Shown piece by piece: positions 52,259 to 61,411 of a stretch of DNA of 64,000 nt (positions within the stretch are counted from its first letter, which is position 1; the number at the start of each line of letters is the position of its first letter). This DNA is from Pontibacter coccineus. GTDB taxonomy: Bacteria; Bacteroidota; Bacteroidia; Cytophagales; Hymenobacteraceae. Both the position numbers and the translations under genes were made by a program. Where the stretch lies: the NCBI RefSeq assembly GCF_030546575.1, contig NZ_JAUOTN010000002.1:1-64000 (forward strand), in the 5' to 3' direction. The notes beneath the pieces were generated by a model. The model had not been told where the DNA came from, ran no database searches, and saw nothing but the letters and a program-made list of their open reading frames with translations.

Positions 52259-53400
52259 GAGGTTGCATTAAAATTTGTATGAAGCCATTGTGCTACTTCA
52301 GGCAAAGGTACTGTGTACGACTCTGACTCATCTCCATGAGAACCAACAATAGGTGTGTACTCAAAGCCGAGTCCCTTACTTAAAAGCATATAATGCGCTT
52401 TCATGATTTTTGCCGGGTGAAACTCCAAGACGTGACATTTTTCAGCGAAAAGAATATTGGTCAGGCCGGCCCCATGGGATGAAACGACCGCCTCAGCGTC
52501 ATAAAATAATTGAATTTGCGATTTATAATCTAAATCTTCAGCCCATACCGTTCTAAAGCCATATTGCTCCAACAGAACTATCAGCTCCTGTTCATTTAAG
52601 ATGCGGCGAAGTGTTGCTTTCGAGCGGCTGATGTAAACTCGTTTTTTAGGATTAGCGCGTTCAATCCCATAGCCGTCCCAGATTTTTTCCCTTATCCACT
52701 GACCAACATCTGGCGGCAGGTATGCGCTAAAGGTAGCCGCTACAAAAGATGGCAGGTAAAAATTGGCTATTCTGATCTTATGGTGCTTGCTGATATACTT
52801 AACCTTTATATGGGGGTAATCATGCAGCAAATACTCCAGCATCTGCTTTTGGTAGGGATGCGCCCCGCTCCACATTAAAAGAGTAACTGGTTCTTTTATT
52901 AGCTGTGTAATAATATAGAGACGTGGCAGGCAGTCAATTAGCCAGTGCGAGATGTTGTTGTCAGCCCAGTGGCTGTGTTGTATGGTAGTATATACTCCGT
53001 CCGTATAGGTATGCGAGAACAGCAAACTGAAGTCCCGAAAAGCCTTCGTTTCTGTAAGCCTGGTTACACTCGAGGCTGACTCTACTATCAGCTTATGCTG
53101 AAGCATAATTGCGCCGGTGTGACTTAGAAATGTAACGTCTTTCAGCTTGTAAATTGACAGCTCTTTTTGTCTATGACCTAAAGCATAATCTGATTCAAAA
53201 TAATTATAGGATGCCGCACAAGCTTTCAGAAATGCCTTTTCGTCTTCTGTAAAATCTAATTCATATTCTTCTGTCAGATTGATTCTCTCGCCACGGCCGT
53301 GTAGGTAAGAGAAGAAAGGGTAATAATTGAACAGCCGCAATGTCACGTAGAAGGCACTATTGATTTTACGTTTAAATGTTCTAAAAAAGCCAGAGAGCAT
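52255..53400 (-). CDS. Glycosyltransferase family 61-like protein
   Basis: 381 residues, no membrane helix. The GT61 (DUF563) core is clear: HSHWADNNISHWLIDCLPRLYII, KKRVYISRSKATLRRILNEQELIVLLEQYGFRTVWAEDL, and AEAVVSSHGAGLTNILFAEKCHVLEFHP (each in part). Such enzymes add xylose or another sugar to glycans. It lies between a fucosyltransferase-like gene (8 bp before) and a DUF2520 gene (overlapping), so an operon is likely, perhaps for a surface glycan. Acceptor unknown. Confidence 0.85.
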   Translation of the reverse strand: MLSGFFRTFKRKINSAFYVTLRLFNYYPFFSYLHGRGERINLTEEYELDFTEDEKAFLKACAASYNYFESDYALGHRQKELSIYKLKDVTFLSHTGAIMLQHKLIVESASSVTRLTETKAFRDFSLLFSHTYTDGVYTTIQHSHWADNNISHWLIDCLPRLYIITQLIKEPVTLLMWSGAHPYQKQMLEYLLHDYPHIKVKYISKHHKIRIANFYLPSFVAATFSAYLPPDVGQWIREKIWDGYGIERANPKKRVYISRSKATLRRILNEQELIVLLEQYGFRTVWAEDLDYKSQIQLFYDAEAVVSSHGAGLTNILFAEKCHVLEFHPAKIMKAHYMLLSKGLGFEYTPIVGSHGDESESYTVPLPEVAQWLHTNFNATS

Positions 53401-53407
53401 ACCTTCC

Positions 53408-54325
53408 TTAGTGAATCGTTACTTCTTCTATACCTGAGATCTCAGCCGCCACCTGAGAAAAGGAGCTGTAATAAGAGCCTAGGACTTTATCTGTTTTGGA
53501 AAGGCAATATAAATCAATTAAAGCTTCTTGTATACCCTGAACCGAGTTTCTACTATAGTTACTCTTCTGGAATGCGACTATTCTGTTAGAATACTTTTTC
53601 AGGAGTTCTTCTTCCGTTGCCTTACAGTCAGTTGCCAAGAAGAAGTTCGCGTTTTTTTCTGCGACTTCATGATCCATCGCCGCAATGAATTTTTGCAGAG
53701 GACTATGCGTGATGGCTATTGTATGGTCCGTACGACGTATGTGCACGCCAATTGTATTGCCGAAGTGTCTGCTCAGCTTGTCTACCTGGCTTAGGATTGG
53801 ATCAATCGGAATAAAGTGCTGGGCATAGTTTTGACCTGGGAATAACTTCCACGCGGAACATACAAAACTACTTCCTTTAGTATGCAATATCTCCAGTAAG
53901 GGGTTGATGCATGTAACTGATCGCGGCTCATATTCCTGCATATTCTTTATATTCTCAGGCTGTACAATAGTATCAAGCTGAGCTACCGCATCCTCAATAT
54001 CCTCGTACCATATTTCCGATACTATATCAAGTGCTGTTTTAGTTAGCGCATACAGGCTTTTTTTACTAAAGCTTGTTGGTTTAGAGCCCGGTAAGTAAGG
54101 GAATAAGGACTTTTTGCCTGCCCATTGCTTCTCCTCCATAACCTCAAAGTCAGGCGAAGGCTTAAATAGATCAGCATACCCGCAATTTAACCATTGGTCT
54201 CTCCCCCAGTACACAACAAGCTGTTTATTAAGCTGCTCTGCCAATGCAACACCAGAATCAATGGCGCGCATCCTGTTGCATAACCCACCCACTGGTTTAA
54301 GGTATAGTTTATCGACACTATTCAT
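53408..54325 (-). CDS. Fucosyltransferase-like protein (NodZ/GT11-type)
   Basis: 305 residues from ATG 54325; an in-frame ATG six codons upstream is possible. Motifs point to the alpha-1,2/1,6-fucosyltransferase superfamily: VGGLCNRMRAIDSGVALAEQ near the start, IGVHIRRTDH in the middle, FFLATDCKATEEELLKKY, and ALIDLYCLSKTDKVLGSYYSSFSQVA near the end (in parts). It would transfer fucose or a related sugar from a GDP-sugar. It precedes GT61 by 8 bp. The sugar is an inference. Confidence 0.7.
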   Translation of the reverse strand: MNSVDKLYLKPVGGLCNRMRAIDSGVALAEQLNKQLVVYWGRDQWLNCGYADLFKPSPDFEVMEEKQWAGKKSLFPYLPGSKPTSFSKKSLYALTKTALDIVSEIWYEDIEDAVAQLDTIVQPENIKNMQEYEPRSVTCINPLLEILHTKGSSFVCSAWKLFPGQNYAQHFIPIDPILSQVDKLSRHFGNTIGVHIRRTDHTIAITHSPLQKFIAAMDHEVAEKNANFFLATDCKATEEELLKKYSNRIVAFQKSNYSRNSVQGIQEALIDLYCLSKTDKVLGSYYSSFSQVAAEISGIEEVTIH

Positions 54326-54379
54326 TAGGGGACCTAAAGCCAATTAATTTAATCACCTCGTGTCAGTTCTTGAAATGTC

Positions 54380-54417
54380 AAAAACAAGTAAGGCAGGCCT
54401 TTATAAGCCTGCCTTAC
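54380..54417 (-). terminator. Terminator of the ccm operon
   Basis: GTAAGGCAGGC pairs with GCCTGCCTTAC over 11 bp with an eight-base loop, and the minus-strand 3' side runs into TTGTTTTT. It lies 24 bp after the ccmF stop. Confidence 0.8.
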
Positions 54418-54440
54418 AAATCTAACACAATTAAGCAGTT

Positions 54441-57038
54441 TTACGCTACCTGTGCCTTACGTTCCTCTTTCACCTTGGGAGCTTTCCCTTCGCCTGTGTT
54501 CCCTTCTTTGTTGCGGCGCAGAATCGCCATCACAAAGCCGATGGACATGATGATGGTGCCGATCCAAAGAATGTTCACGAACGGCTTCTCCATTGCTTTC
54601 AGGATAATGTAGTCCTTTTGGGTTACGTTCACGCCAATCGTAAAGCGGTGGTTCTCCGTGTCGATGTTCATAAAGGTGATGCGTATACCCAGGTCTTCGA
54701 TGATTTCTGGCACACGGCCCATCATCTGGTCTTTGATCATCAGCACAGGGTGGGCGTGGTAGTTCTTGCGCTCGCCCATGATCTTCATGGCGGCCTGAAC
54801 CGCTACGTCGCCTTCAGCCAACTTAACGCCAGGTACTTGCTCAATTTGCTCAATGCCGTTAAATACTGCGATGTAGTCATTGATGACGATGGTGTCACCG
54901 GCTGAGAGCTCATACTCCTGCAGTTCACCCCAGTCCTTCTCTTCATTCGGGTCCGGAACAGTGGACACGTGGGTATAGAGGTCCTTGCCAGCAAAGTGCT
55001 TGATGTCCGGGGAGGCAAGGAGGCCCATGTTCGGGTTAACCTGCGCTCTTGGGTATAGCACAAAATTTTCCTTGTCGCTTGCGTAACTCACTTCGTAATA
55101 AGTATTCTCCGGAGAAACCAGATCCAGCGTATCACCTGTCTGGAAGTATACCTTGTCCTTCACCTGAATATTACCACGGGCGATGGCCCTGTACATATCG
55201 TCGGTCTGGTACAGGAGCTCTTTGTTCACGTAGCCAGGTACGCCCTCCACTTCCTGGAACTGACCGTGGTAACTCACCTTGAACCGGTCCATCTGCACAG
55301 GCGTGTTGCGCCACAGGAGCACGTTGTCGCGGTTAATTTCGTCAGGGAACTCACGTGAGTAAAGCAGGCCTGAGTTGTTTTGCGATATAATGTTGGAGTA
55401 ACCGGAAGAGAACAGGATGCCGATCAGCATCAGCGCTATACCGATGTGTGCTACGGCGCCGCCTGACAGGGTGATCTTCTTCTGTAGCAGGCCAAGTATA
55501 ATGCTGAAGTTGGCAAACACTGCGAACAGCGATACCACAAACAGCAGGATGTACACCGGGTTGTCGAGTTTGAAAGTGAAAACATCAAACTTGTTGGACA
55601 GGATAATCACCAGGCTGGCGAAGAGCAGCGTAAGCATCAGCGGCATGGTGATGGCGTCCTTGAAGCTCTTCTTGTTCGCTTTCTTCCACCACAGCAGCTG
55701 GCCTACGCCTGTCAGGATAGCGATGGCTACACCTGCCCAGAGCTGGAACTTGGTGTAGTGCTCAATCTGGTCGGCCGGTAGGGCTGCGTTCGACTCGATT
55801 CCAATGAAACCAAGGAAGGAGTTGTATACAGGTATAGAAGTAGTTACCAGCACCTGGAAAGCGGCCAGGCAAAGCACGGCAGCACCAATAAACACCCAGA
55901 ATTCAGCACTGTAGGTCGAAAGCTCTTTCTCTGTCGTCGGGATTTTCTTCCAGTTATGCACCAACAGGCCGATGGCAAGCACCGTGAACACCATCATGTA
56001 GGTGAACAGCTGACCTGACAGACCTAAGTCGGTGAAGGAGTGTACCGAGGCGTTGCCCAGAATACCGCTTCGTGTCAGGAAGGTAGCGTACAGAATCAGA
56101 ACGAAAGAAGTGATCACCAGGATGAACGTAGCGCGCAAACCTTGCTTGCTACGACGGTAAGCGATCATGGTATGGATACCGCCCACCAGCACGAGCCACG
56201 GAATGTATACCGCGTTCTCCACCGGGTCCCAGTTCCAGTAGCCACCGAAGTTCAGTGTTTCGTAAGCCCAGTAAGCACCCATCATGATGCCGATTCCCAG
56301 CGTTACGGCCGCAAAGTGTGACCATGGCAGCGCAGGACGAATCCACTCGCTGAACTTGCCTTTCCAAAGACCGGCAATGGCGAAAGCAAATGGAACAAGC
56401 GAAGCGGCATAGCCCAGGAACAGGGTCGGAGGGTGAATCACCATCCAGTAGTTCTGCAACAGCGGGTTCAGGCCTGTGCCGTCGGCTGGCCTAAAGTTCG
56501 GGTCCATGGCAAACACCGGAGCGTCGGCCATAAAGTCGCGCATCAGGATAAAAGGAGAGGAGCCCAGCTTGAAATCGCCGATCACCACACCCAGAATCAT
56601 GGACGAGATGAAGATCTGCACGAAAGAGAAGATAGCCATCACAGGCGCTTCCCACTGCTTGTTCTTCTTGCCGGCGTTCATCAGCACCAGGCCCAGCGCC
56701 ACGTGCCAGAACATCCAAAGCAGAAACGAACCTTCCTGGCCCTCCCAGAAACAGGAGATCATGTAATGAACGGGCAGGTGGTTCGACGAGTGGCTCCAGG
56801 CGTAGTAGTACTCGTAGCGGTGCTCGTAAATGATGTTGAAAAGGCTGAAGATAATAGCGATTACGGCTGCACTGTGCACATAAAAGGCGATACGCGCCAG
56901 TTTGCGCCAGCTGGTATCGCCGCTCTCTTCGGTTTTCTGGCGCGCGGCCATGAAATAAGCATAGGAGGCTACGATGGCCGCTACAAAAGCTACAATCACA
57001 CTGGCGTGGCCAAAGTCTCCAATCAGCGTATTAATCAT
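54441..57038 (-). CDS. ccmF: Cytochrome c maturation protein CcmF (haem lyase)
   Basis: 865 residues, longer than the usual 650. About fifteen membrane helices include GGYWNWDPVENAVYIPWLVLV with the WWD haem-handling motif and HPPTLFLGYAASLVPFAFA. A C-terminal periplasmic domain of about 250 residues (from near residue 560) extends the Bacteroidota form, followed by a last helix and a basic tail. CcmF ligates haem to the CXXCH of apocytochrome c. It is last in ccmB-C-D-E-F, 78 bp after ccmE. Confidence 0.92.
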   Translation of the reverse strand: MINTLIGDFGHASVIVAFVAAIVASYAYFMAARQKTEESGDTSWRKLARIAFYVHSAAVIAIIFSLFNIIYEHRYEYYYAWSHSSNHLPVHYMISCFWEGQEGSFLLWMFWHVALGLVLMNAGKKNKQWEAPVMAIFSFVQIFISSMILGVVIGDFKLGSSPFILMRDFMADAPVFAMDPNFRPADGTGLNPLLQNYWMVIHPPTLFLGYAASLVPFAFAIAGLWKGKFSEWIRPALPWSHFAAVTLGIGIMMGAYWAYETLNFGGYWNWDPVENAVYIPWLVLVGGIHTMIAYRRSKQGLRATFILVITSFVLILYATFLTRSGILGNASVHSFTDLGLSGQLFTYMMVFTVLAIGLLVHNWKKIPTTEKELSTYSAEFWVFIGAAVLCLAAFQVLVTTSIPVYNSFLGFIGIESNAALPADQIEHYTKFQLWAGVAIAILTGVGQLLWWKKANKKSFKDAITMPLMLTLLFASLVIILSNKFDVFTFKLDNPVYILLFVVSLFAVFANFSIILGLLQKKITLSGGAVAHIGIALMLIGILFSSGYSNIISQNNSGLLYSREFPDEINRDNVLLWRNTPVQMDRFKVSYHGQFQEVEGVPGYVNKELLYQTDDMYRAIARGNIQVKDKVYFQTGDTLDLVSPENTYYEVSYASDKENFVLYPRAQVNPNMGLLASPDIKHFAGKDLYTHVSTVPDPNEEKDWGELQEYELSAGDTIVINDYIAVFNGIEQIEQVPGVKLAEGDVAVQAAMKIMGERKNYHAHPVLMIKDQMMGRVPEIIEDLGIRITFMNIDTENHRFTIGVNVTQKDYIILKAMEKPFVNILWIGTIIMSIGFVMAILRRNKEGNTGEGKAPKVKEERKAQVA

Positions 57039-57116
57039 CTCTGACAGTTAAAAGTGTAAAGTTAAAAGTTATGAGTTGTGCGGTGCTAAGAGGTTTACTC
57101 TCAACTCTTAACTTAT

Positions 57117-57542
57117 TTATATACCTGCGGTATTGGTCTGGATTTCGTTCTCCGTGTACTTAGACGGGCACTTGAGTAGTATTTTGTCGGCCACGAACAC
57201 ATCGTTTTGCATGTTGCCGGTTATCACAACTTGCTCAGAGCGCTCAAAGTCCTGTGGTTTTGGGTTGAAGTAGACCACGCGCTGCTCGAAGCGGTTGGTG
57301 TCCACGAGCGTAAAGGCGAAGTAGTTCGGGTCCTTCATCGGTTCATACTGCATACCCACAATGTGTCCCTGGTCATCCTTCTTGAGGCGCCCTACCACGT
57401 GTACTTTAGTGGTTTTGCCGTCTTCAGCCATTTCTATGGCATCGCCAAATGAAACATAGGTGCTCGCGTCGCCAGCTGTGGTCATGATGATACCGATGGC
57501 CATGGCGATAACGATAATGCCGATGATGTGTGACTTTTTCAT
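57117..57542 (-). CDS. ccmE: Haem chaperone CcmE, Cys (CxxxY) type
   Basis: 141 residues with an N-terminal membrane helix (about 6-22) and an OB-fold periplasmic domain. Classical CcmE binds haem through the His of an HxxxY motif near the end. Here the corresponding motif is C125-PSK-Y129 (LLKCPSKYTENE). This is the CxxxY form known from archaea and some bacteria with a variant System I. It receives haem from the CcmC side and gives it to CcmF. Genes on both sides are in the same ccm operon. Confidence 0.9.
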   Translation of the reverse strand: MKKSHIIGIIVIAMAIGIIMTTAGDASTYVSFGDAIEMAEDGKTTKVHVVGRLKKDDQGHIVGMQYEPMKDPNYFAFTLVDTNRFEQRVVYFNPKPQDFERSEQVVITGNMQNDVFVADKILLKCPSKYTENEIQTNTAGI

Positions 57543-57656
57543 CTTTATCTGATTATAGATACTCTGTTTCTGTTAGCCTAACACACGTCTGGATGTTTTA
57601 AATCCATCGCAGGTAGGGATATTTGTCATTTTTTGCCCCGGTAGCGCAAAAAAGTT

Positions 57657-57938
57657 TTAGCGATTTACGTACTCGTCTTTCAGCTGTTTTTCCAGTCGGC
57701 CCACCTTGCGGTCGAGGGCAATCAGGTAGAACAGCACGCCCGCCAGCACGGTCAGCAGCACGGCTACCACCACGTAGATTTTGCCATCCTGGCGCAGGGC
57801 ATCAGCCATCTCGATGTTTTGCTGCGGAGCCGACGAAAATTCCACCATCTGATCTTGAGCCATTGCCACGGTTGGCTCAAAGGCGAACAATACGCCCAGC
57901 ATAAAGCAGCAGATGGCCAGTATTCTAAACATTTTCAT
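57657..57938 (-). CDS. ccmD: CcmD-family protein
   Basis: 93 residues. A signal-peptide-like N-terminus (about 1-26, ending AVAMA) is followed by a polar stretch and one membrane helix (about 53-72, YVVVAVLLTVLAGVLFYLIAL), then a basic coiled end (DRKVGRLEKQLKDEYVNR). This is the usual form of Bacteroidota CcmD, which links CcmC to CcmE. It overlaps ccmC by 14 bp, and the context makes the call strong. Confidence 0.83.
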   Translation of the reverse strand: MKMFRILAICCFMLGVLFAFEPTVAMAQDQMVEFSSAPQQNIEMADALRQDGKIYVVVAVLLTVLAGVLFYLIALDRKVGRLEKQLKDEYVNR

Positions 57939-58590
57939 ATATGCGTTGTCTCAGTAATTCAAGTCTCGATTTCACGTTTATAATCCAGACGCCCAGCAGT
58001 GTCCAGCCCAACACGGCCGGGTAAAACACCATGCGCAGGCTACTGTCGAGGTCGTAAGCATTAAAGCCGGGGTTGCCTCCATTGCCTGGGTGAAGCGAAT
58101 CCGTCAGGCGGGGCAGGATGAAAAGCAAAGGAATAAGGGCCGCAAACGCGAAGATGTTGTACACGGCGCTGATGCGGGCACGTTGCTGCTGCTCGGCAAA
58201 AGAGCTGCGCAGCACGAGGTAAGCAAAGTAAATCAGCAGGCCAATAGCCGCACCGTTCTGTTTCGGGTCGTTGCTCCAGTACTCACCCCACGTAAACTTG
58301 GCCCACTCCATACCTGTCACAATACCCAGTACGCCAAAAAGTATCCCCACTTTAGCGGCTTCGTGCGCAATGACGTCGTTTTTGATGCTCGGCTTTCGCA
58401 GGTACTTGATAGAGTATACCACCGAAACCAGCAGGATCAGGATCATGCCGAACCACATGGGCACGTGGAAGTACAGGTTGCGGATGGTTTCATTGAGGAT
58501 GGCCAGTCGGGGAACTTCCGACAGCATACCTACTGCCACGGTAAACACCAGCAGCAGCACGGTCAGTATTTTCCACCAGTTCTTCTTCAT
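57925..58590 (-). CDS. ccmC: Haem handling protein CcmC
   Basis: 221 residues with about six membrane helices. Typical segments are NLYFHVPMWFGMILILLVSVVYSI (in part) and the tryptophan-rich loop KFTWGEYWSNDPKQNGA, the Bacteroidota counterpart of the WWD motif. It transfers haem to CcmE at the outer face. It sits between ccmB (185 bp upstream) and ccmD (overlapping). Confidence 0.9.
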   Translation of the reverse strand: MKKNWWKILTVLLLVFTVAVGMLSEVPRLAILNETIRNLYFHVPMWFGMILILLVSVVYSIKYLRKPSIKNDVIAHEAAKVGILFGVLGIVTGMEWAKFTWGEYWSNDPKQNGAAIGLLIYFAYLVLRSSFAEQQQRARISAVYNIFAFAALIPLLFILPRLTDSLHPGNGGNPGFNAYDLDSSLRMVFYPAVLGWTLLGVWIINVKSRLELLRQRIYENV

Positions 58591-58774
58591 GTTCCTTCTT
58601 CTCTTATTTTGACGAAAGCCAGCCGGCGCCGGTTTCCAATCTGCTTTTTATTTCTAACAGTTCTATCGCCAGAATTGTCGCAAATCTACGTCTGAACTGT
58701 CTATTAATTTTCGCTGAATCAGCTTCTTGTGCCTGGTTTTTGTGTTGGCTATACCTCGCTCGTCGCGCTTTGCC

Positions 58775-59461
58775 TTACGAACGCCAAAGGTACGGGAACA
58801 AAATATAAGAAACAGTGACAACGATCATGTTTATGGCAAGCAAAGTCAGCAGTTCGTCGAGACTGGCAGCCCGCTCCAGTCCATCCATGGCGTTTTTAGA
58901 CATTTTAATCAGCATTAGCAGCATGGGCACGATCACCGGGAAGCTGAGCACCGCCATCAGCGTGCCGCTGTTGGCGGCCTTGGAGGCTATACCTGAGATC
59001 ATGGTGAGCGAGGTCGCAAAACCGATGGCGCCGAGCAGAATGCTGAGCAGAAACATCGGGATGTCCTCTACGGGGTTGCCCAGCACGAAAGCATAAAATA
59101 CAAAGCAGATCAGCGCCAACACAAGCATCAGGCAGGCATTGTAGAGGATCTTGGCCAGAATGATGCCCTGCGGACTCACAATGGAGTAGAAGTAGAGCAA
59201 TCGGCCACGGTTCTCCTGCATAAAGCTCTTGGCAATGGCGTTGACTGACGTGAAGAGCAGAATGATCCAGAACAGGGCGTTCCAAACGGGCACTTGCAGG
59301 GCATTCGAGCGGAGCCCGAAGCTAAGGTAGCAGACGAACACCGTGCTGCTGACGTAGAGCAGCATGCCGTTGAAAGCATACTTCTGCCGCCACTCCAGCA
59401 GGAAATCCTTCTGCATTAAGTATATGACTTCTTTGAACAGCACCTTCGTGATTTTGCGCAA
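58775..59461 (-). CDS. ccmB: CcmB, membrane subunit of the haem-release ABC transporter
   Basis: 228 residues with about six membrane helices: LLEWRQKYAFNGMLLYVSSTVFVCYLSFG near residue 20 (in part) and ARDNERGRLLYFYSIVSPQGIILAKILY-like ENRGRLLYFYSIVSPQG. In System I, CcmA (ATPase) and CcmB release haem-CcmE from CcmC. No ccmA is found beside it; upstream is a 438-bp gap and phoU. CcmA must be elsewhere or absent. Confidence 0.87.
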   Translation of the reverse strand: MRKITKVLFKEVIYLMQKDFLLEWRQKYAFNGMLLYVSSTVFVCYLSFGLRSNALQVPVWNALFWIILLFTSVNAIAKSFMQENRGRLLYFYSIVSPQGIILAKILYNACLMLVLALICFVFYAFVLGNPVEDIPMFLLSILLGAIGFATSLTMISGIASKAANSGTLMAVLSFPVIVPMLLMLIKMSKNAMDGLERAASLDELLTLLAINMIVVTVSYILFPYLWRS

Positions 59462-59899
59462 AGGTACGACACAAATTGTATAATTACTAAGGAGTGGAAT
59501 ATACCTTGGCAGGGGTATAATTCCAGCGTCAGGGTATGAAGTTGGTGGTTGTAAACAGCTAGATGCCTCAGGAGGGAAGCTCAGGTATAGCAGGTGTACA
59601 TTAAAGCAATGCCTCTGGCGAGTGTACGCTATTTGGTGGCGTCCCGCTGCTTATGCCGCAGGCACATACTAGCGGCCAGAGTCCGCCCGTTAGCGCACGC
59701 ACGGGGCGCGAGCGAGGGCGCTAGGTATAACCAAGCCTCTGTGAGCAAGGTCATTAAGGCAAGGGGATCTGCGCCCATTCATCACAAACCCGAATTCATA
59801 AAAAAAGCGCAAGTTCGAAAACCTGCGCCAAAAATACGTTTATGCTTATTGAATTTACGCCCTGCGAACCAACAATTAAACCATCAACAATTCAACAAT
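59462..59899. other. Gap with phoU terminator and GC-rich repeat-like DNA
   Basis: 438 bp. A GC-rich part (about 59610-59740) has GCTCCGCC-like inverted words: GCCTCTGGCGAGTG and CGGCCAGAGTCC, GCGCACGC and GAGCGAGGGCGC. It looks like dispersed repeat DNA, but no second copy is seen in the window. The frame at 59594-60229 crosses into phoU antisense and is not supported. ccmB must have its promoter at the left of this gap. Confidence 0.4.
59801..59829 (-). terminator. Terminator after phoU
   Basis: On the minus strand, GCGCAGGTT and AACTTGCGC pair (one bulge each side) and are followed by seven T residues. It lies about 70 bp past the phoU stop. Confidence 0.65.
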
Positions 59900-60577
59900 T
59901 TATTCATCCTTCTTTTTCTTCTTCTTTTTGTGCTTCACCACTTTCGCCTCGCGGTAAAAGATGATTTCCTCGGCCATGTTGGTCACCTGGTCGCCTACAC
60001 GTTCCAGCTTTTTAATAATGGAAAGCAGCGCCAGACTTTCAGGTATGCGGTCGGGGTTGGCTTGCAGGTATTTGGTGATGATCACGTCCGATTTGCGGTA
60101 TATTTTGTTGAGAGCCTTGTCGAGCTTGATGACTTCCTTGGCGAGCTTGGGGTCGTCTTTTACGAGCGCGACACGGCATTCGCGGAACATGGCAAGCGCC
60201 TGGTCATACATCACCATCATACTCGTTAGCTCTATCAGTTCGGGATCGAAGGGGCGGTCGAGTTTCTTCACGAAGTGGGCCATCCCTTCGGCAGTGTCGC
60301 CAATGCGCTCAAGGTTGGTGTTTATCTTGAGCACGGCCAACACAGTGCGCAGGTCTACCGCCACAGGGGTATACAGGGCGATAAAGTTTTCGCACATCCG
60401 GTCGATTTTGATGTCGTAGTTGTTGACCTTGCGCTCAAGCTTGATAATCCGGTCCGCCAGTTCATGGTCGGCATTCATCACGGCGTCGCGCCCGCTGGTG
60501 AGCTGGTGGTCAACCAGGTCCCACATCTCCAACAGCTTTTCCCGCAAGCGGTGCAGTTCTTCATCAATATGTTGCAT
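59900..60577 (-). CDS. phoU: Phosphate transport accessory protein PhoU
   Basis: 225 residues, two helical-bundle repeats. The PhoU pattern is seen in LEMWDLVDHQLTSGRDAVMNADHELADRIIKLERKVNNYDIKI (in part), AVDLRTVLAVLKINTNLERIGDTAEGMAHFV and the second copy ALLSIIKKLERVGDQVTNMAEEIIFY. It connects the Pst transporter to phosphate signalling and curbs uptake when phosphate is plentiful. A Lys-rich tail (KHKKKKKKKDE) is extra. It ends the pst operon. Confidence 0.94.
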   Translation of the reverse strand: MQHIDEELHRLREKLLEMWDLVDHQLTSGRDAVMNADHELADRIIKLERKVNNYDIKIDRMCENFIALYTPVAVDLRTVLAVLKINTNLERIGDTAEGMAHFVKKLDRPFDPELIELTSMMVMYDQALAMFRECRVALVKDDPKLAKEVIKLDKALNKIYRKSDVIITKYLQANPDRIPESLALLSIIKKLERVGDQVTNMAEEIIFYREAKVVKHKKKKKKKDE

Positions 60578-60636
60578 TCGTATGTCTTTTTTGCGTGAGA
60601 TTAAATTGCTATACGTGAATCAGTGGTACTTGCCTG

Positions 60637-61401
60637 TTAACCGAAACGGCCCGTGATGTAGTTCTGGGTGCGGGTGTCTTTCGGGCTCGTGAACATGGTT
60701 TTGGTCTTGGCATGCTCCACCAGCTCGCCCATGTAAAAGAAGGCGGTATGGTCACTCACGCGGCCTGCCTGTTGCATGTTGTGCGTCACAATCACGATGG
60801 TGTAGTCCTTCTTCAGCTCGTGAATCAGGTCTTCGATTTTGGCAGTGGAGATCGGGTCGAGGGCCGAGGCAGGCTCGTCCATCAGAATTACCGAAGGCTG
60901 TATGGCCAGCGCGCGGGCAATGCACAGGCGCTGTTGCTGGCCACCCGAAAGCGCCAGGGCCGACTTGTCGAGCTTGTCTTTCACTTCGTTCCATAGAGCG
61001 GCTTGCTGCAGCGACTTCTCGCAGGTTTCCTGCAGGAGCTTCTTGTCCTTTATACCCTGTATTTTGAGACCATAGACCACATTTTCGTAAATGGTTTTCG
61101 GGAAAGGGTTGGGTTTCTGGAACACCATGCCCACTTCCTTGCGGAGCTCGTCCACGCGAACATCAGCGGCATAAATATCGCGGCCGTCCAACTGGATCTG
61201 GCCCTGGATGCGGAAACCGTCGATGTAGTCGTTCATGCGGTTAAGGGTGCGCAGAAACGTGGACTTGCCGCAGCCTGACGGACCGATAAAGGCGGTCACG
61301 GCCTTCTCTTCCATGGCGATGTTGATGTTTTTGAGCGCCTGAAAGTCGCCGTAGAAGGCGTCAAGGTTACTGGCTTCTAACTTACTTTGTTTTTTGGTCA
61401 T
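60637..61401 (-). CDS. pstB: Phosphate ABC transporter ATPase PstB
   Basis: 254 residues. Walker [11 protein letters not shown]-loop in FQKPNPFP, signature [16 protein letters not shown], Walker [15 protein letters not shown] and H-loop [18 protein letters not shown] are all intact (in parts). It powers high-affinity phosphate uptake with PstC and PstA. It starts 10 bp after pstA and phoU follows 59 bp later. Confidence 0.97.
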   Translation of the reverse strand: MTKKQSKLEASNLDAFYGDFQALKNINIAMEEKAVTAFIGPSGCGKSTFLRTLNRMNDYIDGFRIQGQIQLDGRDIYAADVRVDELRKEVGMVFQKPNPFPKTIYENVVYGLKIQGIKDKKLLQETCEKSLQQAALWNEVKDKLDKSALALSGGQQQRLCIARALAIQPSVILMDEPASALDPISTAKIEDLIHELKKDYTIVIVTHNMQQAGRVSDHTAFFYMGELVEHAKTKTMFTSPKDTRTQNYITGRFG

Positions 61402-61411
61402 GGGTGAAAAC

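Noticed and set aside
59594..60229. 211-codon plus-strand frame
   Set aside because: Crosses a terminator and the antisense of phoU; no protein features.
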